Shown: positions 12,936 through 22,653 of the stretch, one piece after another | How the letters are laid out: each line of letters begins with the position of its first letter | Position numbering within the stretch: position 1 is the stretch's first letter | Assembly (NCBI GenBank): GCA_032158125.1 | Contig: JASKOT010000055.1 | Coordinates: 1 to 57,828, forward strand | Direction: 5' to 3' | Length of the DNA stretch: 57,828 nt | From: Papiliotrema nemorosa | Lineage: Eukaryota > Basidiomycota > Tremellomycetes > Tremellales > Rhynchogastremaceae | Notes under the pieces: generated by a model | Database searches by the model: none | Told to the model about the DNA's origin: nothing | The model's input: only the letters and a program-made list of their open reading frames with translations | Position numbers and translations under genes: made by a program

Positions 12936-15517
12936 ATGAACCCGTACGATGGTGAAACAAAACCGCTCGACGAGATTGGATATTTGACAGGCAGACCTCA
13001 GTCTCCTCCACCTCCACGTCGCAAAGCATCCATCAAGAGATGCGCCGTCATCTCCTGCTGTATTGTTACTCTCCTCGTGCTCGCTACCATCGTCTGGGCT
13101 ATCGGAAGTGTCACTCGAGTGTTCTACAAACAGCTCTCTGACCCTCACCGGGAGCTATTCTATAATGGAACGGCAAATCCATCCACCCTCGGAGCGACGG
13201 TCATTCGACCGTTGATTGACCATGATACATTATACGATGTCGCGGTCTCAGTCTACGTCCGGCGACCCGATTCACTTACAACTGCAACCGAAAACGGACA
13301 AATAGACCTGCCGCTAGACTCGACCGCTCAGAAACAGGCAAGAGAAGAGGAACATACGGCTAGTATACTCAAAATACCTGTGTCTGAAGTAAGAGCATGG
13401 GCCCCAGAAGATCTGCTGTGGTCGGGATATATCGCTCGAGCGCAAACGCTATCCTCCAGGCCGATCAATACCGTCATTTCGTTTGATCTACCCTTGGACA
13501 GGTTGTAAGTGGACGCGGTGATCTCTATTGACGGCCAGCTACGATGACAAACTCTATGCGAGGGATTTGCGACTTGGCGTGGCGGTCATTCCTCGTTCAC
13601 CCTCCAAGTTGGACAGGGTGGAGGATTATACCTATTGGAAGGGGAACATTTCTCGACAGTATCACTGCGCGATGGACGAGAGGTGAACAATTCTTGCACG
13701 CATATCGTTGACGAGCAGATTATACAACGATGCGCAGCTTGCACCCTCTCCTATAGTCAATCAAACAGTCCACACAGAGGTGCTTCAACACATGACCACT
13801 AGTTACTCGTTGCTCGAATTCGTCGACGTGCCTTACTGCAATTCGACCAACTCGACTTCATCAGTCGACGAAGAGGAAGAAGATTTGTATGGATCGGTAG
13901 ATTACGAAGACCAATCCACAGAGCTCAAGGAGGATAAACCTTCTCGACATCCATTCATTATCAAACGGTGCGTCCAAGCGGAAAGTCAAAGCTAAAGACA
14001 GGTCGCATCTCTATCTTGTCAACGAAACCCGACTTCTCGATCGCAAACAATTCGACAAGAAGCACAGTGATTTGCGCAAACATTCTGTGAGTTGCCTATT
14101 GCGTGACACGAGCTAATCCCAGTGCGGTCGCAGTCTGGTTGGCACGGCGCCTTCGTGGATGTTGTGTGATCGGAATTATCATGCCAACGGACAATGGGAC
14201 CTTCGACTCGGTCTATATCCCGCGCAAGAAGGAGGCAAAAAGGAGCTTGCCTATGGGACTTATGTGGGACGTTTGCAGAATAGCGCTGGGCCAAAGGTAC
14301 ATCTGGGGCGATGAATGAGACTGACGGTTAGGATGTCCAGAAATTACCCGTCACTCGAGGAGAATGCAATGGCATAGCGCTGGATCGTGAGTCGCACACA
14401 AGATCCTCACTCACCCGCAGGCTCGTCCGACCCGACATCACTCCATGTAGATCACAACATGCGCTTCTCCATCCTATCTCCTCGTCGACTACAGATCCTC
14501 GAGCAATTCACCGAGTCTGTCCGACCCGCACACAACGCAACCCAGGGCGAGGTGCACCATGCGCATGATCACTGGCAGCAAATCTGTACGTACCGACCCC
14601 AAGACTGGGCTGACAAAGACAGCTGGCCTGTTTGGAGATCGATCTGAAGGAGCTCATCCTTGGACCCGTTTCACCCTGTCCCTCGTGTAGGTCAACTCTG
14701 CCAGCTTGGCTGACAATAGTGACGGGATCGCCGAGTTTGCACTGACCATCTTAAGCATTCTCTACTGGTATACTCGCACTTCGTCCACCGGTATCAATCA
14801 CCTAGCTACAACCCTACACGCCGTTGGATGGGCAGCTTCTGTCCTTACGTCTACCGTTTACGTCTTTCATGTCGGTGGAATTGGAGCTGGCTTGATTCAG
14901 ATTCTTTTCGGAGGCTGGCCATTGATCGTTTGCTTGTGCATGTTACGACTGGTCTGCCCGTTTCAACTTGAAAGCTGGAGCCTGAAGCGATTCAAGTGGA
15001 GACGAACTCAATGGACACACCGTGAGAGGAAGAGCATAAGGACCGGTCAGACTATCTCTTGGACACTTACGATTTCGGTAAGTCCATCGGTGCGGCTCGT
15101 GCTGATCGTCAGTTATTGCTTGCAAGTTGGGCGATCATCTATCTTCCCGACAAATACAATCTCTATGTAATCAGCCCCCGCTCGGTGTTCACCGATCCAT
15201 CGATAGAGAAAAAGTGGTACGCCTCCTCATGGGTGTACGCGCTGGAATACGCTCCACAGGTCGTCGGTCTTGCTCTTCAGCTCGAACATAATAGACGATG
15301 TGGAACGTTTGCCGGAGATTACGCCTTGGCAGCTTTCATACGGCTCGCCAATCGCTTGATTGAGCTCTTATGGTGGACGCCTATGGTAGGGACGTACGAT
15401 GCGCGACAGGCATTGACTTATGTCATCGCCATGAGAGTAGGGATTGATATCTGGACGGGATATCAAGCGTGGACACTGCCTCGGGAGGAGCAAGACGTAG
15501 AAGAGGTAGAGCAGTAG
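12936..15517 (+). CDS. Conserved multispanning membrane protein, function unknown
   Basis: Ten exons (12936-13504, 13539-13682, 13719-13967, 14002-14086, 14123-14296, 14332-14386, 14421-14586, 14624-14686, 14720-15077, 15113-15517) give an exact frame of 755 residues. A short Pro-rich cytoplasmic N-terminus leads to one hydrophobic helix (CCIVTLLVLATIVWAIGSV). A hydrophilic domain of roughly 450 residues with several N-glycosylation sequons (NGT, NQT, NST, NIS, NET) follows. The C-terminal third has about four to six hydrophobic helices, including EFALTILSILYWY, VGWAASVLTSTVYVFHV and SLLLASWAIIYLP. The tail is acidic. The layout suggests a large lumenal or extracellular domain held between the first helix and a C-terminal membrane bundle. 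I recognise no named domain and assign no function. Confidence 0.75.
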
Positions 15518-15768
15518 ATTTGGCGGTGTGGGTACCAACTCGAGTCATAGATGAGACATGGTTTTAGCACTGCATACCTTATGCAAATTGACTTCACGAC
15601 CAGTCTGTCTGGAACAAAAGGAGCGGTCAGGACAAACATAAGTGTTGGACATGATGGCGAGGGATGAGTGGGAAATGGCTTTTGAACGCTCTCCCGGGGT
15701 GTCATCTGCGATCGCTTCCTCCGAGCCCCGCCTCTGGATAGCTTCGCCCTCAGGCCTGGGGTCGTGGC
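15518..15768. other. Short intergenic segment
   Basis: This stretch holds the 3' flank of the membrane-protein gene and the degenerate continuation of the kinase relic. No supported gene is seen. Confidence 0.35.
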
Positions 15769-16245
15769 TCAACCGACACAATGAAGGGCTGATAGTCCTA
15801 CCAGCTTGGAAAAGGCGAAGCTCAAAGCATACAAATCTTGCCCTCGGACACTTGACATCACCCCGTAGTCGCCACCCAAGTCCGGGGCGACGTACCCCGG
15901 AGTATCGACCTTGACCTTTGACCGATCATCGAGCTTCTCCCAGCAGGACGCGTCGTGGCTAGATCGACATGATTGATGTCTGGAATTGCAACAAGCGCCT
16001 TTGAACGAAGTCTGATGCATGAAAATCTTGCCCTCGGACACTTGTCGTATCACCCCGTAGTCGCCACCCAAGTCCGGGGCGACGTACCCCGGAGTATCGA
16101 CCTTGACCTTTGACCGATCTTCGAGTTTCTCCCAGCAGGACGCGTCGTGGCTAGATCGACATGATTGATGTCTGGGATTGCAACAAGTCCCTTTGAACGA
16201 AGTCTGATGCATGAAAATTTTGCCCTCGGACACCGGTCTCATCAC
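15769..16245 (-). pseudogene. Duplicated protein-kinase activation-segment relic
   Basis: The minus strand carries an open frame of 158 codons holding the same stretch twice. Each copy has SKVKVDTPGYVAPDLGGDYG, which resembles the activation-loop end and the APE motif of protein kinases (T-P-G-Y-x-A-P-E). The downstream copy continues into GQDLYALSFAFSKLVG, resembling subdomain IX (DvYslGvvlyeLl). An upstream frame reads INHVDLATTRPA, reminiscent of the HxDLkxxN catalytic loop but without the lysine and Asn. No N-lobe, glycine loop, VAIK lysine or DFG is found within 1 kb. The simplest reading is a decayed kinase fragment, tandemly duplicated. No start or stop is meaningful. Confidence 0.55.
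15831..16230. repeat. Tandem repeat of about 191 bp, two full copies plus a partial third
   Basis: A unit that begins with aaatcttgccctcggacac at 15832 recurs at 16022 and begins a third time at 16214 with one change (aaattttgcc). The spacings are 190 and 192 bases. The two full copies differ by about five substitutions and one small indel (acat versus tcgtat), so the duplication is recent. The unit carries the kinase-like activation segment on the minus strand. Confidence 0.85.
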
Positions 16246-17060
16246 CCCGCCTAGTCGCCACCTGAAATCGCGGGATGAGCAACCCCGAAGAAACGAGCAA
16301 ATCGACGGCCGAGATTATGTGCTCCGAACCAACAAGGTTCTCTCACTGGCTTTGTTGAGGGGCGGCTTCTCCTCGTATTCGGAGAGATCTCGGCTGGCCT
16401 GTTCCTGGTATCGATGGGGACGAGTGGAACAGGAGGAGTGGAGGAACATGTCGCGGGAGGCATGTTGAGCGGTGAAATGTCAGCTTAGAGCGTCAGTGTC
16501 GTCAGCGGAGGCTCGTCAAGCCTCACAAGCCTTCAATGATGATCAGTACTCCCTTGAATGGAGCGAAAGGGACTGGAAAGGTGTACTCGAGGGCAAAGAG
16601 GTCAAAGTGAAGTGCATGAAATGATGGGCAAAGTAAGGTGAGGGGAGCGCGGGGTTGAGTGGCAAAATCACCGGGATGGCGCACAGACCACCTGCAGAAC
16701 CAGCATTCATCCATCGCCATACAGCAGTTCTCCGTTGTTCAGATGAGATGAGCATTTGGCAAAAGGTAGTGCCTAGGCAGCTGTCTTGGCGTCTGGAGGC
16801 ATCACAATGGCAGAGCTAGTGCGATGCGAGAAGAGCCTCGTCTGCAGGAGTCAAGGGTTGAAGCTTGAGCTTTATGGCGCGCCTACTGCACTGGGGAAGG
16901 GTACCCCGCGTTCTTACCCCACAATGTGTCGTCACGCTGCCGCCAGCACCACCACCTTTGATCAAGCATCAACGCTCTTCCAACTGCTCCTTCAGATTCC
17001 TCCTTCAGATTCTACATCTGCTTATCTCACACGTCGAGTACCACGGGAGACAGATCAATC
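16246..17060. other. Intergenic region upstream of DUF7721 gene
   Basis: 815 bases hold the truncated third repeat copy at the left and then sequence without a supported gene. Several frames of 60-118 codons occur on both strands but lack family features. The last 150 bases are C/T-rich (ccaccacctttgatcaag, ctccttcagattc) and are the likely promoter and leader of the next gene. Confidence 0.4.
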
Positions 17061-18196
17061 ATGGACTTTATCAAGAAATTCGCTGAGGAGCAACTTGAGA
17101 AACAGAGTGAGCTCTTCCTTCCACGTCTCAACCCTTCTCTGAAGCTGACGTACAGTGGGTGGTGGACAGCAGCAGCAGCACAATCAAGGCCAGTCTCAAG
17201 GTTACAACAATCAGCAGTCTAGCTACGGCGACAATGAGTACCAGAATCAATCGTCGTACGGCGGACAAGGTCAAGGTCAAGGCTTCGGTCAGAACCAAAA
17301 CCAGGGTTATGGTCAGGAGGAGAGATATGGCCAGGAGCAAGGTGGTGGTGGAGGAGGAGGTTTCGGAGTGACTGGAGGCTCACAGTACAACGCTCCTCAC
17401 GGGTCGGGTGGGGCCAGCTCTTTCGGTGGTTCTGGTGGTGTACCTCAAAGTACGTTCCAGAATTCTGACACCTCCCTTCAGACCGCAAGAAATCATCGTT
17501 GAGTCGGTGCTAATTCCCAGTCAATCAGAACGAAGCTCTCCAAGCTGCCAATCAGCACGCCGGTAACGGTAACGAGAACGCCTCGATGTTTTCTCAGGCT
17601 TTCGGCATGCTACAGAACATGCGAAAGGACGACAATGACGTCGACGAGCAAGATGTTCAAGAGAAACACGACAAGGTCTACAACCAAGGACAAGGCGGAA
17701 ACATGTCTGCCAATGCCATTGGCAGGTGAGTGACCGTGACTGTCTGTAACTTTGTGTCTGGGTTGACAAGCAGTGCTGCAGCCATGCAAGCCGTGAAGAT
17801 GTTCACTTCTGGCGGATCGGGTGCTTCGCAGTCTGGCTCGGGACAGGGTGACATGGTCTCCAAGGTGAGTACAAAGAGTGCTCACTGATCAGATGCTGAC
17901 AAGCCAGATCATTGGGATGGCCATCTCTGAAGCTGCCAAAATGTTCGATCAATCGGGTGGAGCCGCCTCGGGCAACAAGCAAGACGCTGTCAACTCGGCC
18001 GGTCAGACTGTCATGAAGCTCTTACTCAAGAACCAGGTCTCCGGAGTGAGTTTCCCCTCTGCAGACCGGAGATGGGCGCTGATAATGACAGATGATGGGA
18101 GGTGGTAACTCGGGCGGTCTCAGTCAGCTCATGGGCATGGTGAGTTCTTTTACATTGATTGAGCTGATCACCGCACAGGCTAGCAAGTTCATGTAG
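17061..18196 (+). CDS. DUF7721 / beta-flanking-type Gln/Gly-rich protein
   Basis: Seven exons (17061-17106, 17156-17449, 17521-17725, 17774-17864, 17908-18045, 18092-18139, 18179-18196) sum to exactly 279 residues. The N-terminal helix MDFIKKFAEEQLEKQ precedes a low-complexity Gln/Gly/Asn/Tyr-rich stretch. A helical C-terminal half follows (NEALQAANQHAGNGNENASM, SAAAMQAVKMFTSGG, IIGMAISEAAKMFDQSGG) and ends GLSQLMGMASKFM. This is the organisation of the fungal DUF7721 family, which includes proteins annotated as beta-flanking protein. The molecular role is unknown. The Q/G/Y-rich segment is prion-like and could favour condensates, which is inference. Confidence 0.78.
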
Positions 18197-18400
18197 AAGG
18201 TCACGGACCAGATGAGGACGCGCATAACGTTCAGAGCTGCCACGACGGAGACGAAAAGCCAAAACGCGAGGAGAGACCATTGCAGAATAGTCGATGAAAT
18301 ATGCATTCACGTTGTCATTGGCTGCGCTTTGTTTTTACATGACTAAATCCTATTGGATCCAGATGGGACATGCTTGAAAACACTTCCAGGTTGGATCGAT

Positions 18401-18811
18401 TCACGATACGTCTCCTGGTCGTTGAGCCTCCGCGATCTTGATCTTGTCCTCTGGTCCTCCTTCACCTTCAAACTCGTTGGCTTTGGTTTGTCTGGGGTAT
18501 CAGCAGTTTACCCACAAAGCGACTATTTGACTCATGACTCACCGGCCTGTAGCCTTGTTGAGATCTCCTCCCTCTTCATCCGGGATCGTCGGGTTCTCTC
18601 CTCGGCCCGTACCTCCCACCTGAACTGTGGATCCCGGGAACTGGGAAGTCGCACCCTCATTGACCCCCGAATCGACGGCTCCACATCAGTCACCCTGCGT
18701 GATTTCGGTGCATGACCTACCGGAATCGGATTGCGCGCCGGTGCCAGCGACGGCGGAAGGTGCGTTGATGGCAGCTTCGGAATCAGCGATAATCTGAGCG
18801 TCTGAAGGCAT
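18401..18811 (-). CDS. Small conserved hypothetical protein, 105 residues
   Basis: Three exons on the minus strand (18811-18721, 18678-18543, 18491-18401) are joined by introns of 42 and 51 bases with GT-AG ends and a precise frame of 105 codons plus TGA. The protein starts MPSDAQIIADSEAAINAPSA. A Gly-rich middle contains FPGSTVQVGGTGRG and ENPTIPDEEGGDLNKATGR, and the end is EGEGGPEDKIKIAEAQRPGD. No signal peptide, membrane segment or known domain is seen. The composition is soluble and probably disordered. The gene is easy to miss because no exon exceeds 46 codons. Exact phase across both introns is the main evidence. Two tandem dyads lie upstream at 19001-19040. Function is unknown. Confidence 0.7.
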
Positions 18812-18909
18812 GGTTGTGGTTAGAAGAGATGGTGAATAGGATCGACCACGACATGCTCATTGAACTAGATGGTTTGCATGCTATGCTTGACGTCACGGTC
18901 ATCATGCCG

Positions 18910-18927
18910 TATTAGGTGTATTAGGTG
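18910..18927. repeat. 9-base tandem direct repeat TATTAGGTG x2
   Basis: TATTAGGTG occurs twice with no spacer, about 100 bases upstream of the 18811 start codon. It may be a doubled factor-binding site or simple slippage. Confidence 0.4.
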
Positions 18928-19000
18928 GTGGATGACAAGAGACGGCGTCGATGGTCGGGGTGGATCATCTTGAGCGCCGATGCTTTTGCCACCCCGGTCT

Positions 19001-19040
19001 ATCTGCACGGTGTGCAGATCTTCTGCACAGAGTGCAGAAG
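19001..19040. promoter_or_regulatory. Two tandem perfect dyads, TCTGCAC-N3-GTGCAGA
   Basis: Positions 19001-19019 read ATCTGCAC-GGT-GTGCAGAT, and 19020-19040 read CTTCTGCAC-AGA-GTGCAGAAG. Both dyads have perfect arms (8 and 9 bases) around a three-base spacer and share the core TCTGCAC-N3-GTGCAGA. Their centres are about 20 bases apart, so two dimers would sit on nearly the same DNA face. They lie about 190-230 bases upstream of the minus-strand gene at 18811. A dimeric transcription-factor operator is the natural reading. The factor is unknown. Confidence 0.6.
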
Positions 19041-19259
19041 CGAGTTAGGCGCGTGATCAGGCTTGCGACTCACTCACTCACTCATCATCCTTCGGTACAC
19101 CTGTATCTTCACCTGTATCTCATTTCCAGACCCGTTCCAATGGGGGAGCATAGCTTCAACCGGAATAGAACGAGTCTGAGAATGAAAGAAACTCCAAGAA
19201 GAGAGCGGGTCAACGCATAGGGAATATGACTGCGGTTGTCACATCTCGACTATTCCTAC

Positions 19260-19958
19260 TTAGTCTTCATCACCGGAGAGGCAGTATCCTTTTCGACCCT
19301 CACGTCTGCCAAGAGCTGTGCTAAGCCTACACTCGAATCTCCGTCCTGATGACCTCCCACCACCGATAGATCCCGCTTCATTCTCGGAATCTGACGAAGC
19401 TGACGAGTCTGACGTATCCCCTCCAGAGCTCTCCTCAGTGTCCTCAGCAGGTTCATCCTCGCTCATCCCTCTATCTGATTGTCCTGCATAATCATCACCT
19501 TCATCCTCATCCTCCTCCGTAGTCTGCGCCACTGCAAGCTGACACAACCCTCTCAATGCCAGCGCATCCCAGAGCAAATCAACCAACCCTACCCTGGCTG
19601 CCTGCGTACCCTCGTCAGAGGCATCAGCAATCTTATTTAGCTGGCTGTACTTGGTGTAGCTTTTTGATGCGCGATCGACCCCTTGTTCCAAAAGTGATCC
19701 ATACGATACCCCTCGGACGCCTGAATCGCTCTTGACAGAAAGCAGGAACTTGTTGGACAAGTCCAGTACGTTCCGGAACGTCGTATCTGCCCTGACCACC
19801 TTGTGGTTGGCGGTCAAGACGCCATTAGTGTCCGTGAGAGCATAGAGAACTGGTAGACAGCCTTCCAGCTTCGAGATGCTCCGGGTCATATTGCTCGGGT
19901 TCATGTGGGATCGATCGCTTGTTGTGATCATGGTGCTTGTTAGCTGCAGGATGGACAA
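19260..19958 (-). CDS. Unknown protein with acidic Ser-rich C-terminus, 232 residues
   Basis: One uninterrupted frame of 232 codons ends with TAG at 19260. The first 130 residues look like an ordered helical domain (LEGCLPVLYALTDTNGVL, FRNVLDLSNKFLLSVKS, RVGLVDLLWDALALRGLC). The remainder is an Asp/Glu/Ser-rich stretch (TTEEDEDEGDD, SGGDTSDSSASSDSE) and a basic end. No membrane segment is seen. I do not recognise the family. Codon use and the sharp change from a folded to an acidic region argue that it is real. The start may lie upstream or be spliced. It sits just downstream of the channel gene on the same strand. Confidence 0.5.
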   Translation of the reverse strand: MSILQLTSTMITTSDRSHMNPSNMTRSISKLEGCLPVLYALTDTNGVLTANHKVVRADTTFRNVLDLSNKFLLSVKSDSGVRGVSYGSLLEQGVDRASKSYTKYSQLNKIADASDEGTQAARVGLVDLLWDALALRGLCQLAVAQTTEEDEDEGDDYAGQSDRGMSEDEPAEDTEESSGGDTSDSSASSDSENEAGSIGGGRSSGRRFECRLSTALGRREGRKGYCLSGDED

Positions 19959-20406
19959 TCGGCGAGTATAGTCAGACGCTAGTGCGAGAAACCCGGTCTC
20001 ATGGGGTGAATAGTCTTGAGCACCCCGCTCAAGATATGATCACCTCCTAGATGTGATCCTTTGAGCGTGAGAGCGTCTCGCAAGCCTGAAAGGACAAATT
20101 CTCATCAGTGAAGCAGTCAGATTTTCGAGTTTGAGCTTTCTGATGCTCAAGACAGATGAGTATGTGGCGTGCCATGATAAGAAACCATGATAGGTGATGC
20201 ATAAGGCGCCCAGGCGATATGACTAGATGTACCGACGTCAAGTCAAGGTAAAGTCCTTTGATCCCCTCCTCCAGAGCAGGTGTCTGTTGAATATCAAACC
20301 TCGATGGGAGATCGAGATCGTTGTTGAGGTCTGTATCGTAGTGAGCCATCATACTTGAATACCTCTCTGATCTTGTCTTTGCCCAAGTGTTGCAAATCGT
20401 TAGCTG

Positions 20407-22030
20407 TCAAAGGTCGACCTTGATGATCCGTGCCGAACTGGTTGGTGGATTGGCCGTGCCGAACTGGTTGGTGGATTGGAAGACCCATTCTTGGGGCTGA
20501 GGGAAGGGTCGAGCGGTGATGGCATCGAGCTCTTTTCGGATGATGTTGTTCACCTGAGTGTTAGCTGGATTCAGAATGCGAGGAAACGCACGAAGAAGTC
20601 CAGGTTGAGATCGTTGGGATCGTATCCAAAGGGATTCTCGATCTCAGACCCAATCTCAGCGAAACCTACCACGATGTACGTGGTGATCTGTCATCAGTAT
20701 TGGCATGGATTACGAGATGAGAACAGCGCTCACCATCACGGCAGGGATTGTGACCCATTCGAAACCCGCTCCATATAGCTGAAAGGGCAAAAGGAGGCAG
20801 TAGACATAGGTGACTTCCCAGATATGCGCATTGTAGCTCCACGGAATGGGCGTAGTCAAGATCCTCTCGAGACTGGCCAAAGCATCACTCATGTTTGCGA
20901 TCGCCAGAATGAGGTTGTTGACCGTTGAGACATCTACCGTTTTCCTCCGCTGCATATCGGCAATCCAACATGACATGAAGAGCGATATCTCGAGCGGGAC
21001 ATTATGCCCCACGCCTCCTCCTTCTCGTGTCGATTTCATTCGTTGTCGTTGAGCTTTTCGGCCAGCTACTTTGAGTCGTTGACGTTTTGAGACGAGGTAG
21101 CAGATGGGGAAAGTTTCTGACCATCGAAATACCGGAGGTTCTCGAGCGGGACGCAAGGAAGGACGTGGCGAAGTGGGAGAAGAAGGTTTGTCGGAGAGGT
21201 CGAAAGTCGATCCGGTCTGTGTCTCCGTTTCGACCGACTGCTGTCGCAGTACTCGGCGAGCTTGAGGTGGACCGGACGCATTGTTGGCTTCATCGGGAGA
21301 GGGGATACCGGAAGGCAGGTGAAGGGAGGGGATGAATCTGACCAAATCATACATGTCTTCGTAGAAACTGGTCGTCAGCGACAATCAAAGACATCAAGAT
21401 GTCAGGAGTGAGGACGTACATTCCTTCCTCGCCTCGAAGGTAATGCTTGACAGCCACAGCGAAAGCCAGAGCCATCTGCACCATCGTCTTTTTCTCCAAG
21501 ATCGCTCGACACTCATCTAGAGCCTTCTCCTTCTCCTGTTCCGCCTCGAAAGGCGTAGCAGTCATTGTATCGGGACCTGAGATCAGCTGAGCCCCAATAT
21601 CGGTCTGGAGGTTCGAGCGGTACTCACAGTGGATCCATACCAGCCGAGCCCATGTTCTCGACGCAAGAATGATCTGCGACCACATTCTTCGTCCTTCCCA
21701 GTATCGATCATAAGCCGAGGAAGTTCTGTCTTCAGCGCGTCATTGATTTGGAGCTGAAGTCACTCACCGGTAGCTCAGAGTCAGACCCAACAACACTCCG
21801 AGCACAGTCAACATGGTACTGGGGACTGTCAACTCTGCCGAGGTTTCCCGATTGATCATCACAATAGCGGTAGACCAGGCTCCCATAAAGAGCAGAGTGG
21901 GCCAGACACGAAAAACCGCAGTCGCTGTGATCGCTTGGGCAATGAGCATCGCGGTTTTGTGAGGTCGATGACCTAGTAAGTCGATATCTGGCGCTTGAAT
22001 AAAGTGAGGGTCGGATGGAGTATGCGACAT
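20407..22030 (-). CDS. UPF0187/bestrophin-type anion channel, C-terminus frameshifted
   Basis: The start MSHTPSDPHFIQAPDID at 22030 is followed by hydrophobic helices (FRVWPTLLFMGAWSTAIV, PSTMLTVLGVLLGLTLSYR). Conserved family blocks then appear: TSSAYDRYWEGRRMW, SRTWARLVWIH, VNNLILAIANMSDALASLE, TPIPWSYNAHIWEVTYVY, the late helix TTYIVVGFAEIGSEI and ENPFGYDPNDLNLD. These are the hallmarks of the RFP-TM/bestrophin (UPF0187) chloride-channel family. At least five short introns occur. A hydrophilic loop at 21080-21340 is longer than in bacterial members. Near the end a perfect 26-bp tandem duplication (20428-20479) shifts the frame, so the reading stops at 20407 after SARIIKVDL. With a single copy it would continue into TANDLQHLGKDKIREVFKYD and stop at 20294. 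Confidence 0.85.
20428..20479. repeat. Perfect 26-bp tandem duplication inside channel gene
   Basis: A 26-base unit starting ccgtgccgaactggttgg occupies 20428-20453 and is repeated without any change at 20454-20479. Because 26 is not a multiple of three, it changes the reading frame of the bestrophin-type gene on the minus strand. It may be a real recent allele or an assembly error. Confidence 0.9.
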
Positions 22031-22653
22031 GATGAGTAACGATTGGGATGAGAGGTGAGGTTAAGAGGGTGTTTGCGTTGTGTTGGGCTGTTTATACTAC
22101 TGCGCGATGGCCAGACTTGGTAACCTCGTGTATCCTGTCCTCCGAAAAATCGTCGTGTGCCAAGGTGAAAAGGGCGAGTCTGGGTCGGGTGTATGATGAT
22201 CGTCATGATGACCCTCAAAGCACCCTTTGAGCCTTTTACGTTTCACCCTCTCCAACTACGCGAATGATTTTCACTGGATCAGCGAGGAACCGCGATCTGC
22301 GGGATCCACAGTCATTCATAATACTCTATACACTGCATGCGATGCTTTCCAGCTTGTTCGGGCTTTCCACCCATCCCACGACGACCCTCTGAAGGGGAAA
22401 TTGAGGCGGATGTTGTACCTGCTGAGACGTTGCAAGGAGCAGTGTATTGGTGTCCTGGATCAGATGTCGATTGATGTGAATCCACCCCTCGAAACGTGTT
22501 TCAGAAATCGATTCCTGGTGCATTTCCCGACGGAATCTCACCCCGGAGCGCGTCAATGGAAAGGCGGCGATGACCGATGCACCACCCATCTGAACATGAA
22601 ATCATCCACAGACGCGTACTCGTACCGACCACTTGTAGAGTGACTGGCTTGGA
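22031..22653. promoter_or_regulatory. Divergent promoter region, channel / unknown gene
   Basis: 623 bases lie between two genes transcribed away from each other. A short imperfect ATGATCGTCATGATG stretch lies near 22195. A 138-codon plus-strand frame (22227-22643) ends just before the next gene and shows no family features. It is read as non-coding. Confidence 0.4.

Larger units (their letters stand above)
18812..19259. promoter_or_regulatory. Upstream region of the 105-residue gene
   Basis: This 448-base region lies upstream of the minus-strand gene at 18811 and downstream of the next minus-strand gene. It holds a doubled 9-mer (18910-18927), two tandem dyads (19001-19040), listed separately, and a short ACTC repeat near 19070. 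No coding sequence is seen. Confidence 0.5.

Noticed and set aside
17128..17340. Leu/Val-rich minus-strand frame suggesting a membrane peptide
   Set aside because: It is the reverse complement of the Gln/Gly-rich coding repeat in the DUF7721 gene.
20047..20352. 101-codon minus-strand frame just downstream of the bestrophin-type gene
   Set aside because: It contains plausible protein-like sequence (FDIQQTPALEEGIKGLYLDL) and shares the frame of the frameshifted channel, so it may be a spliced C-terminal exon. No intron could be found that joins it in phase, so it is not called separately.
22227..22643. 138-codon plus-strand frame upstream of the 22654 gene
   Set aside because: It lies wholly in the divergent promoter, ends with a stop 11 bases before the next ATG, and has no family features.
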